Source: Bartonella sp. HY328
GTDB taxonomy: Bacteria; Pseudomonadota; Alphaproteobacteria; Rhizobiales; Rhizobiaceae
DNA length: 64,000 nucleotides
Reading direction: 5' to 3'
Assembly: GCF_025449335.1 (NCBI RefSeq)
Contig: NZ_CP104883.1
Span: forward strand, 2,100,501 to 2,164,500
Shown here piece by piece: positions 1 to 9,756 of this stretch. Position 1 is the first letter of the stretch. Every line of letters starts with the position of its first letter. A model generated the notes under the pieces. The model saw only the letters and a program-made list of their open reading frames with translations, searched no databases and was not told the origin of the DNA. The position numbers and the translations under genes were made by a program.

Positions 1-379
1 CATTAATGGTAAAATCACGCCGTTGCGCATCAATCTGCCAATCCTTACCAAAAACCACACTTGGATGACGGCCGTCACTTGTCACATCTTGACGTAAGGT
101 TGTAACCTCAAATGGGTGATGATCCACCACCACGGTAATCGTGCCAAAACCTTCGCCCGTTGGCACGGCATGAAAACCAGCTTGTTGTGCAAGGCGCGTT
201 GTTGCATCTGGCAAATGGGTGGTGGCAATATCTATATCATTAATTGGCTTGCCCATTAAAGCATTACGCACAGCACCGCCAACAATACGTGCCTCACCAT
301 TTTGACTACCTAAAACTTTCAGCAGTTTTTGTAGTCTTTCATCAAAAAGCCAATTTGCTTTGTCTTTAGTTAATTTCAC
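1..379 (-). CDS. cca: CCA tRNA nucleotidyltransferase, N-terminal part (cut by window edge)
   Basis: The leftward frame starts at a GTG (379-377) and runs off the window, so only about 126 N-terminal residues are visible. It reads as the head domain of class II poly(A) polymerase/CCA-adding enzymes: a GGAVRN segment followed by DIDIATT carries the nucleotidyltransferase GG and DxD signature, and an RRDFTIN segment lies at the cut edge. The enzyme adds or repairs the 3' CCA of tRNAs. The start overlaps the stop of the upstream Nudix gene as GTGA, so the two are translationally coupled. The family assignment is firm; the C-terminal half is not visible. Confidence 0.93.
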   Translation of the reverse strand, partial: MKLTKDKANWLFDERLQKLLKVLGSQNGEARIVGGAVRNALMGKPINDIDIATTHLPDATTRLAQQAGFHAVPTGEGFGTITVVVDHHPFEVTTLRQDVTSDGRHPSVVFGKDWQIDAQRRDFTIN

Positions 380-1038
380 GCATAAAGCCTTTCATAAAGA
401 TGCACAATCATACCAGCCGTTGCGCCCCATATAACATAGTCTTGATAATAAAGTGCGTACCAAGAGCGCTGTTTACCATCAATCTCTTTATGCATTTTTT
501 GATGATTTTTAGGATCCATCAAAAAAGCCATTGGCACTTCAAATATTTTTTCAACTTCAGTAGGATTAGCGATAAAATCTTGCTGTTTTTGTAATGCTGC
601 AACAATCGGAGCAATTTTATAACCTGTGCCAGTAAAATAACTTGGCAATTTTCCTAAAATAGCAACATTATCATCATGCAAAGCTATTTCTTCGCGCGCT
701 TCACGCAAAGCCGCATCAATATCATTCTTATCGCTAGAATCAACACGCCCACCGGGGAAAGAAATCTGCCCTGAATGATTGCGCAATTTTGAAGAACGCT
801 CAGTAAATAGGATTTTTGCACCGTCAATATGATCAATTACGGTGATTAACACCGCTGCTTTTTTCCAAGTTGGGGCATGATAATCAATAGGTTCAGCTTT
901 ATTGGCAGCACCCATAAGATGATAAGAAATGGAAAGATCACTGTTAAAATTTGCAGCGTCATCATGGGTATGAGCATTGAATTGCTCTTTTTTATAAAAA
1001 CGTGTGGTAAAATCAGCTAATGAAAAATCATTACTCAT
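376..1038 (-). CDS. Nudix hydrolase, CoA pyrophosphatase type (NudL-like)
   Basis: A 220-residue protein. It has an LFTERSSKLRNHSG segment followed by ISFPGGRVD, the upstream signature that marks CoA-diphosphatase Nudix proteins. A Nudix box (GG...REAREEI) follows, with the paired glutamates that bind magnesium. The expected activity is hydrolysis of CoA and its derivatives to phosphopantetheine and 3',5'-ADP. The frame is open upstream to 1131, but the ATG at 1038 is preferred because GAAGGA sits six bases before it. The gene overlaps cca downstream. In many relatives a DUF1285 gene lies between this gene and moxR; none is seen here. The substrate is inferred from the motif only. Confidence 0.88.
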   Translation of the reverse strand: MSNDFSLADFTTRFYKKEQFNAHTHDDAANFNSDLSISYHLMGAANKAEPIDYHAPTWKKAAVLITVIDHIDGAKILFTERSSKLRNHSGQISFPGGRVDSSDKNDIDAALREAREEIALHDDNVAILGKLPSYFTGTGYKIAPIVAALQKQQDFIANPTEVEKIFEVPMAFLMDPKNHQKMHKEIDGKQRSWYALYYQDYVIWGATAGMIVHLYERLYA

Positions 1039-1385
1039 TTGCATTCCTTCATTACAACCCCATTTGCATTCTTTTATTGCAATAAGCGACAGAATTTGCA
1101 GCATCTCACATATTTTCAACCACCAAGCCATTGATATTTTTATTAGTTTATTGGTCTTACGTCACAAATAATTGCAGCAATATCGTTTATTTAGCAGTTG
1201 ACTGAGGTGATTTTAGATATTTTAGTGCAAAGATTTTACATAATTTGGGCAAGAAGTCATGAAATAGTCATTGTTGACGTTTTTTCAATGGATTATTTAT
1301 CAAAAGCCAATAAAGTCACTTTGAACATAATACAATAATGATGCTATTGCAAAAAGCACGATATTCACTTGGTATTGAGGACGAC

Positions 1386-2414
1386 ATGAACCAGACAATA
1401 GAAGACAATAATAAACAAGCTACAAGCGAAGCTTCAACCAATGAGGATATTATTGCAAAAGCGGATGCCGTTCATGACGAATTGAAAAAAATTCGCAAGT
1501 CTATTGGCAACGTGATTTTTGGCCAAGAACAAATTGTCGAGCTTGCGCTTACTGCCGTTCTGGCTGGTGGCCATGCTTTGCTTGTTGGTGTCCCCGGCCT
1601 TGCTAAAACGCGTCTTGTTGAAACTTTGGGACGGGTGCTTGGCTTAGATGAAAAGCGCATCCAATTTACTCCCGATCTTATGCCATCGGATATTATCGGT
1701 TCTGAAGTAATGGAAGAAGGCGACGATGGTCGGCGTAATTTTCGCTATATTCAAGGACCAATTTTTGCACAATTGCTAATGGCCGACGAAATCAACCGTG
1801 CTTCACCACGCACCCAATCAGCACTATTGCAAGCCATGCAAGAATATCATGTCACCGTTGCAGGTAGCCGCTATGACTTGCCGCGTCCTTTCCATGTGCT
1901 TGCAACCCAAAACCCACTTGAGCAAGAGGGAACCTATCCACTTCCGGAAGCACAGCTTGACCGCTTTTTAATGCAAATCAATATCCATTATCCGGACCTT
2001 GATACCGAACGGCGCATTTTGATTGAAACAACCGGCATTAATGATACCAAGGCGGAAGCGGTTATCACATCGCATCGTTTGATTGAAATGCAAAAAATCA
2101 TTCGCCAAATGCCAGTAAGTGAACAAGTTATTGATGCAATTTTAAAACTTGTACGCTCTGCCCGTCCTGATAGCGATAATGCAATTGCCCAAAAATATAT
2201 TTCGTGGGGACCCGGGCCACGCGCCGCGCAAGCCTTGTCCTTATGCGTGCGGGCACGAGCTCTATATCAAGGCCGGCTTGCCCCCTCAATTGAAGATGTC
2301 TATGCTTTGGCCGAGCCTGTTTTACAGCACCGCATGGCGCTTAATTTTACAGCGCGGGCTGAAAATATTCCCGTATCGCGCATTATTGCTGATTTGGTAA
2401 AGGCACAAAGCTAA
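1386..2414 (+). CDS. MoxR-family AAA+ ATPase
   Basis: A 342-residue MoxR ATPase. Walker A is GVPGLAKT (residues 68-75), Walker B is LLMADEINR, and a sensor-like ATQNPLEQEGTYPLPEAQLDRF follows in two stretches, as is typical of the MoxR clade. The family acts as chaperones that mature or activate partner proteins, often together with DUF58 and von Willebrand or BatA proteins, as here. The ATG at 1386 is chosen over the upstream ATG at 1338 because GAGG lies five bases before it. The stop overlaps the next start as TAATG, so it begins a tightly coupled four-gene operon. The client protein is unknown. Confidence 0.93.
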   Translation: MNQTIEDNNKQATSEASTNEDIIAKADAVHDELKKIRKSIGNVIFGQEQIVELALTAVLAGGHALLVGVPGLAKTRLVETLGRVLGLDEKRIQFTPDLMPSDIIGSEVMEEGDDGRRNFRYIQGPIFAQLLMADEINRASPRTQSALLQAMQEYHVTVAGSRYDLPRPFHVLATQNPLEQEGTYPLPEAQLDRFLMQINIHYPDLDTERRILIETTGINDTKAEAVITSHRLIEMQKIIRQMPVSEQVIDAILKLVRSARPDSDNAIAQKYISWGPGPRAAQALSLCVRARALYQGRLAPSIEDVYALAEPVLQHRMALNFTARAENIPVSRIIADLVKAQS

Positions 2415-3328
2415 TGGCCATCGGCGCGCTTACTCCACCAATTAAGGTAAACTCCCTTCTTGCAAATGCTGGAAAGGATGCCCGCCAAATCAGCGCGCTG
2501 GTTCTTCATGCCCGCAAAATTGCGATGAGCATTTTGGGCGGTTGGCATGGCAAACGCAAACAAGGAAGTGGCGATAATTTTTGGCAGTTTCGCCCCTATG
2601 ATAGCGGTGAATCTGCAAGCCGCATTGATTGGCGCCGTTCTGCCCGCGATAATACGCTTTATATTCGTGACCGCGAATGGGAGGCGGCGCAAACAGTATT
2701 TTTATGGCCAGATCAAAGCCCCTCCATGCAGTATAAATCAAAATATTGCGAACATTCAAAAGAAGAACGCGCTTTACTGCTAACTCTTATTTTAGGTGAA
2801 GTTTTTGCGCAAAATGGTGAGCGTATTGCCATACCATCTATTTTACCGCCTATTTCAGCACGTAACGGGGCAGAGCGCATGGCAATAAGCCTTGTTAATC
2901 ATCAGCCCGCAGCGAATAGCATGGATTTGTCAGTATTAAGCCGCTATAGCCATCTTATTATCGCCAGCGATTTTTTAGATGATATGAGCGTTTTGGAACA
3001 ACGCTTTACCAAGCTTGCAGAGCTTAATATCCGCGTTCACCTCATTCAAATATCAGACCCAAGCGAAGAGGTTTTTCCGTATCAAGGCCATGTGTTATTT
3101 CAAGACCCTGAAAGCGGATTTGAACTTGATGCAGGACGCGCGCAAATATATCAACAAGATTATTGTCAGCTTTTTGCCGCAAGACGCGCTCACTTAAAAG
3201 ATATTTGCCGCCATTATGGTTGGGGTTTTTGCTTAAGCCTTACCGATGAGCCAGTCACCAAAACCTTAAGCGCCTTAAATATTGCCATGAATGCCGATCT
3301 TGGCTTTCGGCGAGGACATATTGCATGA
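2414..3328 (+). CDS. DUF58 domain protein, MoxR partner
   Basis: A 304-residue protein whose centre carries the DUF58 hallmark, an FRPYDSGESASRIDWRRSAR segment near residues 56-75, followed by a VWA-like half (WPDQSPSMQ, then LIIASDFLDD) that may bind metal weakly. No signal peptide or membrane span is evident, so it is probably cytoplasmic or peripheral. It overlaps moxR by one base (TAATG) and the next gene by four bases (ATGA). DUF58 proteins nearly always accompany MoxR ATPases; the molecular role is not established. Confidence 0.9.
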   Translation: MAIGALTPPIKVNSLLANAGKDARQISALVLHARKIAMSILGGWHGKRKQGSGDNFWQFRPYDSGESASRIDWRRSARDNTLYIRDREWEAAQTVFLWPDQSPSMQYKSKYCEHSKEERALLLTLILGEVFAQNGERIAIPSILPPISARNGAERMAISLVNHQPAANSMDLSVLSRYSHLIIASDFLDDMSVLEQRFTKLAELNIRVHLIQISDPSEEVFPYQGHVLFQDPESGFELDAGRAQIYQQDYCQLFAARRAHLKDICRHYGWGFCLSLTDEPVTKTLSALNIAMNADLGFRRGHIA

Positions 3329-6168
3329 TACCACTTAGCTTTGGCACCCCTCTTATTTTAATAAGCCTTGTTGTGCTGCCAGCAATCTGGTGGCTATTAC
3401 GCATGACTCCGCCCCGCCCGCAACGAGAAGTTTTTCCACCGCTTCGTATTTTAGCAAGCCTTATTAAGAAAGATCAAACCCCCACTAAGTCACCATGGTG
3501 GTTGGTTTTATTACGCCTTGCCATTGCCGCACTTATTATTATCGCCTTGGCGCAGCCTACATGGCGCGAAGACAGGCAACTTGTTCAAAATAAAGGCGCA
3601 CTTGCCTTGCTGATTGATAATAGCTGGCCATCAGCCAACAATTGGCAAAACCATAAACTCACCGCACGCAAATTGATCGAAGAAGCCAATAATCATAATT
3701 TGCCAATTTATATTTTAGCGAGCAGCGAGCCACAAAATAGTGAAACCGGTCCATTTACTGGCAGTGAAGCTTTGAGCCGGCTTGACGCTATAAAACCAAT
3801 GCCCCTTGCTGCCGACCGCATGCAACTGGTTGAAAGGCTAAAAAATATTGGTCAAAACAATTCAAATTTACAAACAGATTTACAAATTACCTATCTGACC
3901 GATAGTTTAAGTGAAAAAAGTGATAAAGCTAGTTTTGATCAGATCCAGCAAATTCCCCATAGTATTTTTCAAATATTTAGTAATGACAAAGCAAATTGGA
4001 TTGGCTTAACCAGTGTTAATAATCAAAGCGATAAAATGATTATTAACGCCATTCGCAGTGATGAGGGCAAAATGGAAAATATTCCACTTTCAGCCTTTGA
4101 TAGTGATGGTCGCAAAATTGGTGAAGCACAATTGCATTTTGATCGTTCTGCGACAAACGGTCAGGCAGAAATAACCACGCCGCTTGAAATTCGCAACGAT
4201 ATAGCTTGGCTACGCCTTGATGATAAAGCCTATGCTAGCGCAACTTTAGCGGTGGATGCATCAAATAAAAGACGGCGCATTGCCATGCTTGCGCCTTTAA
4301 CCAGCGAATTGCCACAACCCTTATTATCGCCGCTTTATTATACTGCCAAAGCTTTAGCGCCTTATGGCGATATGATTTATAGCACAAAAGGCGATATTGA
4401 CGAAAATATCAAAACATTATTAGCATCAAAACCAGCAATGCTAGTAATTGGTGACATTGCCAACATACCGCCACAAAGTGAAGAAGCCATTACGCGCTTT
4501 ATCCATGATGGCGGCACATTGCTGCGCTTTGCTGGCCCTAATTTAGCGGCGGCAGAAAGCAATGATGGTCTTTTACCAGTAAAGTTAAGACGCGGCGAGC
4601 GCAATCTTGGCGGTGTGATGAGTTGGGCCAAGCCGCAAAACATTGCTCCCTTTGCAGCCGATAGCCCATTTGCAACCCTTACGCCACCACAAGATATTGA
4701 AATAGCGCGGCAAATATTGCCTGAACCATCTGTTGATCTTCGGGATAAAAGCTGGGTCAACCTTGCCGATGGAACGCCACTGGTGACAGCGCAAACACGT
4801 GGCGCTGGGCGTATTATTTTCGTCCATACTTCTGCCGGTCCAGAATGGTCCAACTTACCATTAAGTGGATTTTTTGTCGATTTACTACGCCAATTTGTGG
4901 CTCTTAGCCATCAACCGGTTAGCGTTAATGATGGGGAAAGCAGCACGAAAGCACTTACACCATGGCGCATATTCAATGCTGAAGGCTTTCCGCAAGCGCC
5001 ATCGCCAAGTGATAAGCCTATCAGTCTTAACGGCAAAACGCCAATCACTGCCAGTCTGGATCACCTACCTGGTCTTTATGGGCAGCAAGACGCACTTTAC
5101 GCACTTAATTTATTAACCAGTGACAGTCACTTAAAACGAATAGAGCTGCCAAAAGGCGAAAAAATTGCCCATAATAGCTATGACGAAAATGATACAATAT
5201 CTTTAATTGGCATTATGTGGGGGCTGGCTTTCTTATTGTTTATTATTGATAGTATTATCATGCTCATTTTAGGTGGCTTAAATTTCAAAAATTTAAAGCG
5301 CAGTAATCTTTCACCTTTAATCATATTAATGGTGCTTTTCTGTGGCTTTACATTAAGTGTGACTGGCCCCGATTTGGCGCAAGCGCAAGCAGCAAATGCT
5401 GACGTTAGCACCACCCAAAGCGAAGCAGATCTTGTCATGCGCGCTGGTAAAACCCATCTTGCTTACGTTAAAACCGGAGATGATGCCATTGATGCAACCA
5501 GCAAAGCAGGGTTAGAGGCTTTAAACCAATTTATTGTGCAAAGAACCACCATTGAACCTGGGCAAGTTATTGAACTTGATCTTGATAAGGATGAGCTTGC
5601 TTTTTATCCACTTATCTATTGGCCGATTGATGCCTCAACCAATATGCCAAGCCAAAAAGCGATTGGCAAGATAGATGCTTTCATGCATCAAGGCGGTACA
5701 GTCTTATTTGATACACGAGATGAAATTACTTCAAATCTTAATCTTGACGGCTCACCATCAGCCAATACCAATCGTTTGAGAGAAATTTTGGCAGGGCTTA
5801 ATGTTCCACCATTGGAGCCACAACCTCAAAACCATGTAATTGGCCGTTCTTATTATATTATGCCAGATTTTCCAGGCCGATATCGCGGTTCGCAATTATG
5901 GCTTGAAGCAACCCAAAACAATGGTGAAAACCGGCCAGTCAATGCTGGTGATGGCGTTAGCTCAATTTTAATAACCGCAAATGATTTTGCCGGTGCCTGG
6001 GCGCATAATGGCAAGGGTGACTGGCAATATCGGCTTGTTCCTGATGATAATATGCAACGTGTATGGGCTTTTCGCGGTGGTTTAAACATTGTTATGTATG
6101 TGCTTTCTGGCAATTATAAATCCGACCAAGTTCATGTGCCTGAAATTTTAAAACGCCTCGGCCAGTAG
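3325..6168 (+). CDS. Membrane protein with BatA-type N-terminus and DUF4159 C-terminus
   Basis: A 947-residue inner-membrane protein. Two membrane segments at about residues 6-26 and 58-78 fit the BatA N-terminal module. A long extracytoplasmic part follows, two more hydrophobic spans lie near residues 625-650 and 663-690, and the last about 240 residues look like DUF4159 (a segment with YPLIYWPID and GGTVLFDTRDE, a glutamine-amidotransferase-like fold). It overlaps the DUF58 gene as ATGA and precedes a related membrane protein by ten bases. The architecture is standard for alphaproteobacterial MoxR clusters. The function is unknown; a cell-envelope role is inferred from context. Confidence 0.85.
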   Translation: MIPLSFGTPLILISLVVLPAIWWLLRMTPPRPQREVFPPLRILASLIKKDQTPTKSPWWLVLLRLAIAALIIIALAQPTWREDRQLVQNKGALALLIDNSWPSANNWQNHKLTARKLIEEANNHNLPIYILASSEPQNSETGPFTGSEALSRLDAIKPMPLAADRMQLVERLKNIGQNNSNLQTDLQITYLTDSLSEKSDKASFDQIQQIPHSIFQIFSNDKANWIGLTSVNNQSDKMIINAIRSDEGKMENIPLSAFDSDGRKIGEAQLHFDRSATNGQAEITTPLEIRNDIAWLRLDDKAYASATLAVDASNKRRRIAMLAPLTSELPQPLLSPLYYTAKALAPYGDMIYSTKGDIDENIKTLLASKPAMLVIGDIANIPPQSEEAITRFIHDGGTLLRFAGPNLAAAESNDGLLPVKLRRGERNLGGVMSWAKPQNIAPFAADSPFATLTPPQDIEIARQILPEPSVDLRDKSWVNLADGTPLVTAQTRGAGRIIFVHTSAGPEWSNLPLSGFFVDLLRQFVALSHQPVSVNDGESSTKALTPWRIFNAEGFPQAPSPSDKPISLNGKTPITASLDHLPGLYGQQDALYALNLLTSDSHLKRIELPKGEKIAHNSYDENDTISLIGIMWGLAFLLFIIDSIIMLILGGLNFKNLKRSNLSPLIILMVLFCGFTLSVTGPDLAQAQAANADVSTTQSEADLVMRAGKTHLAYVKTGDDAIDATSKAGLEALNQFIVQRTTIEPGQVIELDLDKDELAFYPLIYWPIDASTNMPSQKAIGKIDAFMHQGGTVLFDTRDEITSNLNLDGSPSANTNRLREILAGLNVPPLEPQPQNHVIGRSYYIMPDFPGRYRGSQLWLEATQNNGENRPVNAGDGVSSILITANDFAGAWAHNGKGDWQYRLVPDDNMQRVWAFRGGLNIVMYVLSGNYKSDQVHVPEILKRLGQ

Positions 6169-6178
6169 GAAAAAGACA

Positions 6179-8371
6179 ATGCAATATTCTATTGAATTTG
6201 AACCACTACTGCCAATAATGCTTGTTTATATATTAATTGCCATTAGTTTTTTAGTGGTAATCATCACCATTATTTCGCGCAAACGCGGCTCGTTTTTGCG
6301 CCTTATCATGGCGGCTTTATTTAGCCTTGCTTTAATGAATCCAGTCTTTTTACAAGAGCAGCGTGAACCAACCAAAGCGGTAGTTGCAATTATTGTTGAT
6401 AAAAGCCAAAGCCAAAAAATGGATAAGCGCGAGCAAGAAACTTTAGATACGCTTGAAAATGTCAAAACCGCATTAAATGCATATCCGCAATTTGAAACAC
6501 GCATTATCGAAGCTGGCAATCCATCAACCAATGATGATGGCACAGCCACACGGCTTTTTGGGCCACTTGAAAAAGCCCTTGCGGATGTTCCTCCTGCCCG
6601 CCAAGGAGGTGCAATATTCATTACCGATGGGCAGGTGCATGATATTCCTGATTTTTCAGCCTCGCAATCGAATAGCCAGACTCATAATGGCGCCAATAGC
6701 CAATTGAACATTCATGCACCGATTAACGCGCTGATTACCGGAAATAGTGAAGAATATGATCGCCGTATCCGCTTTATAAAAGCGCCGCGTTTTGGCATTT
6801 CCAATCGTGAGGTAGAATTATCCATGCAAGTGGATGATGCGGGAAAAATTGCTGGACACTCCAAAACCGCAGATGTCACCATAAAGGTCAATGGCGAAAC
6901 ATTATCAAAACAAATCGTTGAAATTGGCAAAGAAACCAGCTTTTCAATCACTCTGCCCCATGCCGGCAATAATATTATTGAATTATCCACCCCAGCATCA
7001 AGCGATGAAGTGACCGACATTAATAATCATGCAGCGATTTTGATTGATGGTGTGCGTGAAAATCTAAAAGTTTTGCTGATTTCTGGCGAGCCACATAATG
7101 GCTTACGCACATGGCGCGATTTGTTAAAAAGCGACACCAGTGTTGATCTTGTGCATTTTACTATTTTAAGACCACCGGAAAAACAAGACAATACACCTAT
7201 GAACCAGCTTTCCTTGATTGAGTTTCCAACAAGGGAATTATTTGTTGAAAAGATTAATGATTTTGATTTGGTCATTTTTGACCGCTATCAACATTATGAC
7301 GTATTGCCGCTCATTTATTATGATTATTTGGCCAATTATGTAAAACAAGGCGGCGCCTTGCTTATGGCAACTGGGCCAGAATTTACTGGCGAGAACTCAC
7401 TTGCCCGCACACCCTTATTTAGCATATTACCAGCCCTTCCCAATGATATGATTGAGGAAGAAGCCTTTTTGCCAAGCCTTACCGATCTTGGGCATAAGCA
7501 TCCCATTACCCGTGGTCTTGAAGGCAGTACTGTTAATCCCCCCAAATGGGGGCGTTGGCTACGGCAAATTGACGTTGTGCCCAACCAAAATGCACAAATA
7601 TTAATGAATGGCGTTAAAGATAAACCGCTTTTCCTTGTTGCCCATGAAGATAAGGGGCGCGTTGCCATGCTGCTTTCTGACCAAGGTTGGCTATGGGCGC
7701 GCGGTTATGAGGGGGGCGGTCCTTATGCTAGCCTTTATCGGCGCACAGCGCACTGGTTGATGAAAGAACCAGAGCTTGAAGAAGAAGCACTTTTTGCAAC
7801 CAGTAAAGGCAATGATATTCACATTCGCCGCCAAAGCATGAAAGATAATGTTGGCAAAGTGCAAATAACCTTGCCATCGGGCAAAACCCAAGAGCTAACC
7901 TTGCAAGCAACGCATGATAATAGCACTGAGAATAACAAAGCTAATCAAGACAGTAAAAACCAAGGTAATACAAGTAAGAGTAATGGCGTATTTACTGGGG
8001 ATTATCGCAGCGAGGAAATTGGACTTGTTCATATAAAAAATGATGAGTTTGAAACGCTGGCCTTGGTTGGCCCGATTAATGCACCTGAATTTGGCGATCT
8101 TATTTCAACAAGCCAAGTTTTACAGCCAATTGCAGATGCTACTAATGGCGCCGTAATAAGGTTAAAAGACACCCAAAACGCTAACTTGAAAAAACCAAAC
8201 ATCGAAATTTTAAAAGATAATGCCAAGCCGCTTAAAAATACCATTCACTTGCGTGAAAGTAGCGATAGTAAGCTGATTAGTGTTGCAAGCTATCCACTTT
8301 ATACTGGATTATTAGCCTTGCTAATCAGCCTATTGATTATAAGCGGCATGTGGTACCGCGAGGGTCGTTAA
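6179..8371 (+). CDS. Membrane protein with GATase1-like/VWA-like periplasmic region
   Basis: A 730-residue protein with two N-terminal hydrophobic spans (about residues 10-32 and 39-60) and one at the C-terminus (about 705-725), leaving most of the chain outside the membrane. Residues about 65-200 look VWA-like (AIIVDKSQSQ, then GGAIFITDGQ). The middle contains VLLISGEPHNG, LVIFDRYQ and GGALLMATGPE, resembling the GATase1-like domain of proteins beside MoxR clusters. It is the last gene of the cluster and is followed by a strong terminator. No catalytic cysteine triad is obvious, so enzymatic activity is not claimed. Confidence 0.8.
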   Translation: MQYSIEFEPLLPIMLVYILIAISFLVVIITIISRKRGSFLRLIMAALFSLALMNPVFLQEQREPTKAVVAIIVDKSQSQKMDKREQETLDTLENVKTALNAYPQFETRIIEAGNPSTNDDGTATRLFGPLEKALADVPPARQGGAIFITDGQVHDIPDFSASQSNSQTHNGANSQLNIHAPINALITGNSEEYDRRIRFIKAPRFGISNREVELSMQVDDAGKIAGHSKTADVTIKVNGETLSKQIVEIGKETSFSITLPHAGNNIIELSTPASSDEVTDINNHAAILIDGVRENLKVLLISGEPHNGLRTWRDLLKSDTSVDLVHFTILRPPEKQDNTPMNQLSLIEFPTRELFVEKINDFDLVIFDRYQHYDVLPLIYYDYLANYVKQGGALLMATGPEFTGENSLARTPLFSILPALPNDMIEEEAFLPSLTDLGHKHPITRGLEGSTVNPPKWGRWLRQIDVVPNQNAQILMNGVKDKPLFLVAHEDKGRVAMLLSDQGWLWARGYEGGGPYASLYRRTAHWLMKEPELEEEALFATSKGNDIHIRRQSMKDNVGKVQITLPSGKTQELTLQATHDNSTENNKANQDSKNQGNTSKSNGVFTGDYRSEEIGLVHIKNDEFETLALVGPINAPEFGDLISTSQVLQPIADATNGAVIRLKDTQNANLKKPNIEILKDNAKPLKNTIHLRESSDSKLISVASYPLYTGLLALLISLLIISGMWYREGR

Positions 8372-8424
8372 TTCTATCAAGAGTAATGATCGATTAACCT
8401 AAAAGCCTTGGCTTATAGCTAAAG

Positions 8425-8466
8425 AACCTCTTCATCGCAGGCATTGCAATGAAGAGGTTTTTTATT
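8425..8466 (+). terminator. Rho-independent terminator of the MoxR cluster
   Basis: Perfect 11-bp inverted repeat (8425-8435 with 8449-8459), 13-nt loop, then a run of T. It lies 54 bases after the stop of the last cluster gene. Confidence 0.9.
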
Positions 8467-9038
8467 GAGCACATTTTCCAAAAGCTACAAGTTAAAATCT
8501 TCCAGCCATTCACCTTGAATTTTTGACAATAGAATCAACATTATTGCTGTCTTATTGGGCGGTATATTGCAAATATCATTTTGCACTAAATACTACTATA
8601 CTTGTTCCATATTGGTAATAAATCATAAAATGAACTTAATATAATCACTTTGCAGTCCTTCTTTGGCTTATTTTATCTATCATAAAGTAATCAATAAAAT
8701 GATTAGCCGGTTGAGCAAGTGCTCACACAAATGAAAGACCGCCATTTAGAAAACCTTAAACTAAAAAAATTTTTTGCCCAAAGAACCGATTAAAAACCGC
8801 AATTGTCGCATTTTTAACAGATGTAACTTGCATAGTTTTTTAATTGATAAATTTTTTGCAAGCATATTTGGGAATAGAAATTTTCGATATTCCCACGGAA
8901 CCAATTCATATCATAGGCGTTCAACACACTCAAACTATAATATAGTTTGAAATAATTTTGTGCGTGCATTGTTTAACTCCATTGAAAAATAGCAAATTAT
9001 TAAAAATTTGCAATATAAGTAAGAAGATTACAAACAAC
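8467..9038. other. Gene-free AT-rich interval with two palindromes
   Basis: No credible coding frame. It holds an inverted repeat at 8870-8894 (7-bp arms) and a nearly perfect 21-base palindrome at 8930-8950 (10-bp arms, one central base), about 90 bases before the lytic transglycosylase start. The second may be an operator; neither has a T-run. Confidence 0.5.
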
Positions 9039-9557
9039 ATGAAAATAATAAGCTTTATAACTTTATTGATTACTTTTTTTGCGGCCTCCTTCCAAATCGC
9101 AAATGCTGTCCCCAAAATTGATAAAAAAATCGAGCGCTCTCAAAAGCTTGATAAAAGCAAAGCGCAAAACGATGGCGAAAGTCGCCCTTATGAAGATATT
9201 ATTAAAAAACATGCAGCCGCCAATAATGTGCCGGTGGATATGGCCCATGCAGTGGTTAAAACCGAAAGCAATTATAATAAAAATGCTCGCGGACGCGCTG
9301 GCGAAATTGGTCTTATGCAAATTAAATTATCAACCGCGCGCAGCCTTGGTTATCGTGGCTCTGCAAAGGCTCTTTATGCCCCCCAAACCAATATTGAATA
9401 TGGAATGAAATATCTTGGCCTTGCCCACCAATTAAGTGGCGGCAATATGTGCGATACAATTTTAAAATATAATGCCGGACACGCGGCCAAACGTATGAAT
9501 CCAGTTTCTGCCCGCTATTGCAGCAAGGTTAAATCTTATCTGGCCTCATTAAACTAA
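9039..9557 (+). CDS. Small secreted lytic transglycosylase (SLT family 1)
   Basis: A 172-residue protein with a signal peptide (residues 1-23, ending near ANA). Residues about 50-165 form a compact SLT domain with the catalytic glutamate at E76 in the KTESNYN motif, then GEIGLMQI and a late NIEYGMKYL segment. Such enzymes cleave the MurNAc-GlcNAc bond of peptidoglycan to anhydro products, acting in the periplasm. The ATG at 9039 is preferred over an upstream in-frame TTG at 8958 because only it gives a signal peptide at the N-terminus. It appears monocistronic. Small SLT proteins of this kind are often linked to secretion machineries, but none is nearby. Confidence 0.87.
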   Translation: MKIISFITLLITFFAASFQIANAVPKIDKKIERSQKLDKSKAQNDGESRPYEDIIKKHAAANNVPVDMAHAVVKTESNYNKNARGRAGEIGLMQIKLSTARSLGYRGSAKALYAPQTNIEYGMKYLGLAHQLSGGNMCDTILKYNAGHAAKRMNPVSARYCSKVKSYLASLN

Positions 9558-9603
9558 ATTATTTGTCGTCAACTACAATTAAACCAATATAAGACAGAAT
9601 TTT

Positions 9604-9635
9604 TTCGTGTCACGCATAATTATGCATGACACGAA
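9604..9635. repeat. 32-base near-perfect palindrome
   Basis: Arms 9604-9612 and 9627-9635 pair perfectly. The inner GCATAA/TTATGC also pairs, with a single C/A mismatch between the two stems. There is no T-run on its 3' side in the + orientation, so it is a stable hairpin rather than a classical terminator. It lies 47 bases after the transglycosylase stop. Confidence 0.6.
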
Positions 9636-9652
9636 TATGCTAAGGCCGATAT

Positions 9653-9756
9653 TAGAACGTTTTTCGAAAAGTGGGAAGCGGTTTTCGGGCAAAAACGCGG
9701 ATTAACTATGGATTAGAGCGCTGATCTGATCCAATCAGATTGAAATGCGCTCTAAT
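9653..9756 (+). repeat. Rhizobial-type intergenic palindromic repeat, copy 1 (RIME-like)
   Basis: A 104-base element of nested inverted repeats. Its outer TAGA-CG...CGCTCTA ends and an inner GATCTGATC/GATTG palindrome recur, inverted, as copy 2 at 38003-38106 with high identity. It resembles the Rhizobium intergenic mosaic elements known from rhizobia; that name is inferred from recall of the family. It overlaps the last codons region and supplies the stop codon (9754-9752) of the leftward UPF0173 gene. Confidence 0.8.
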
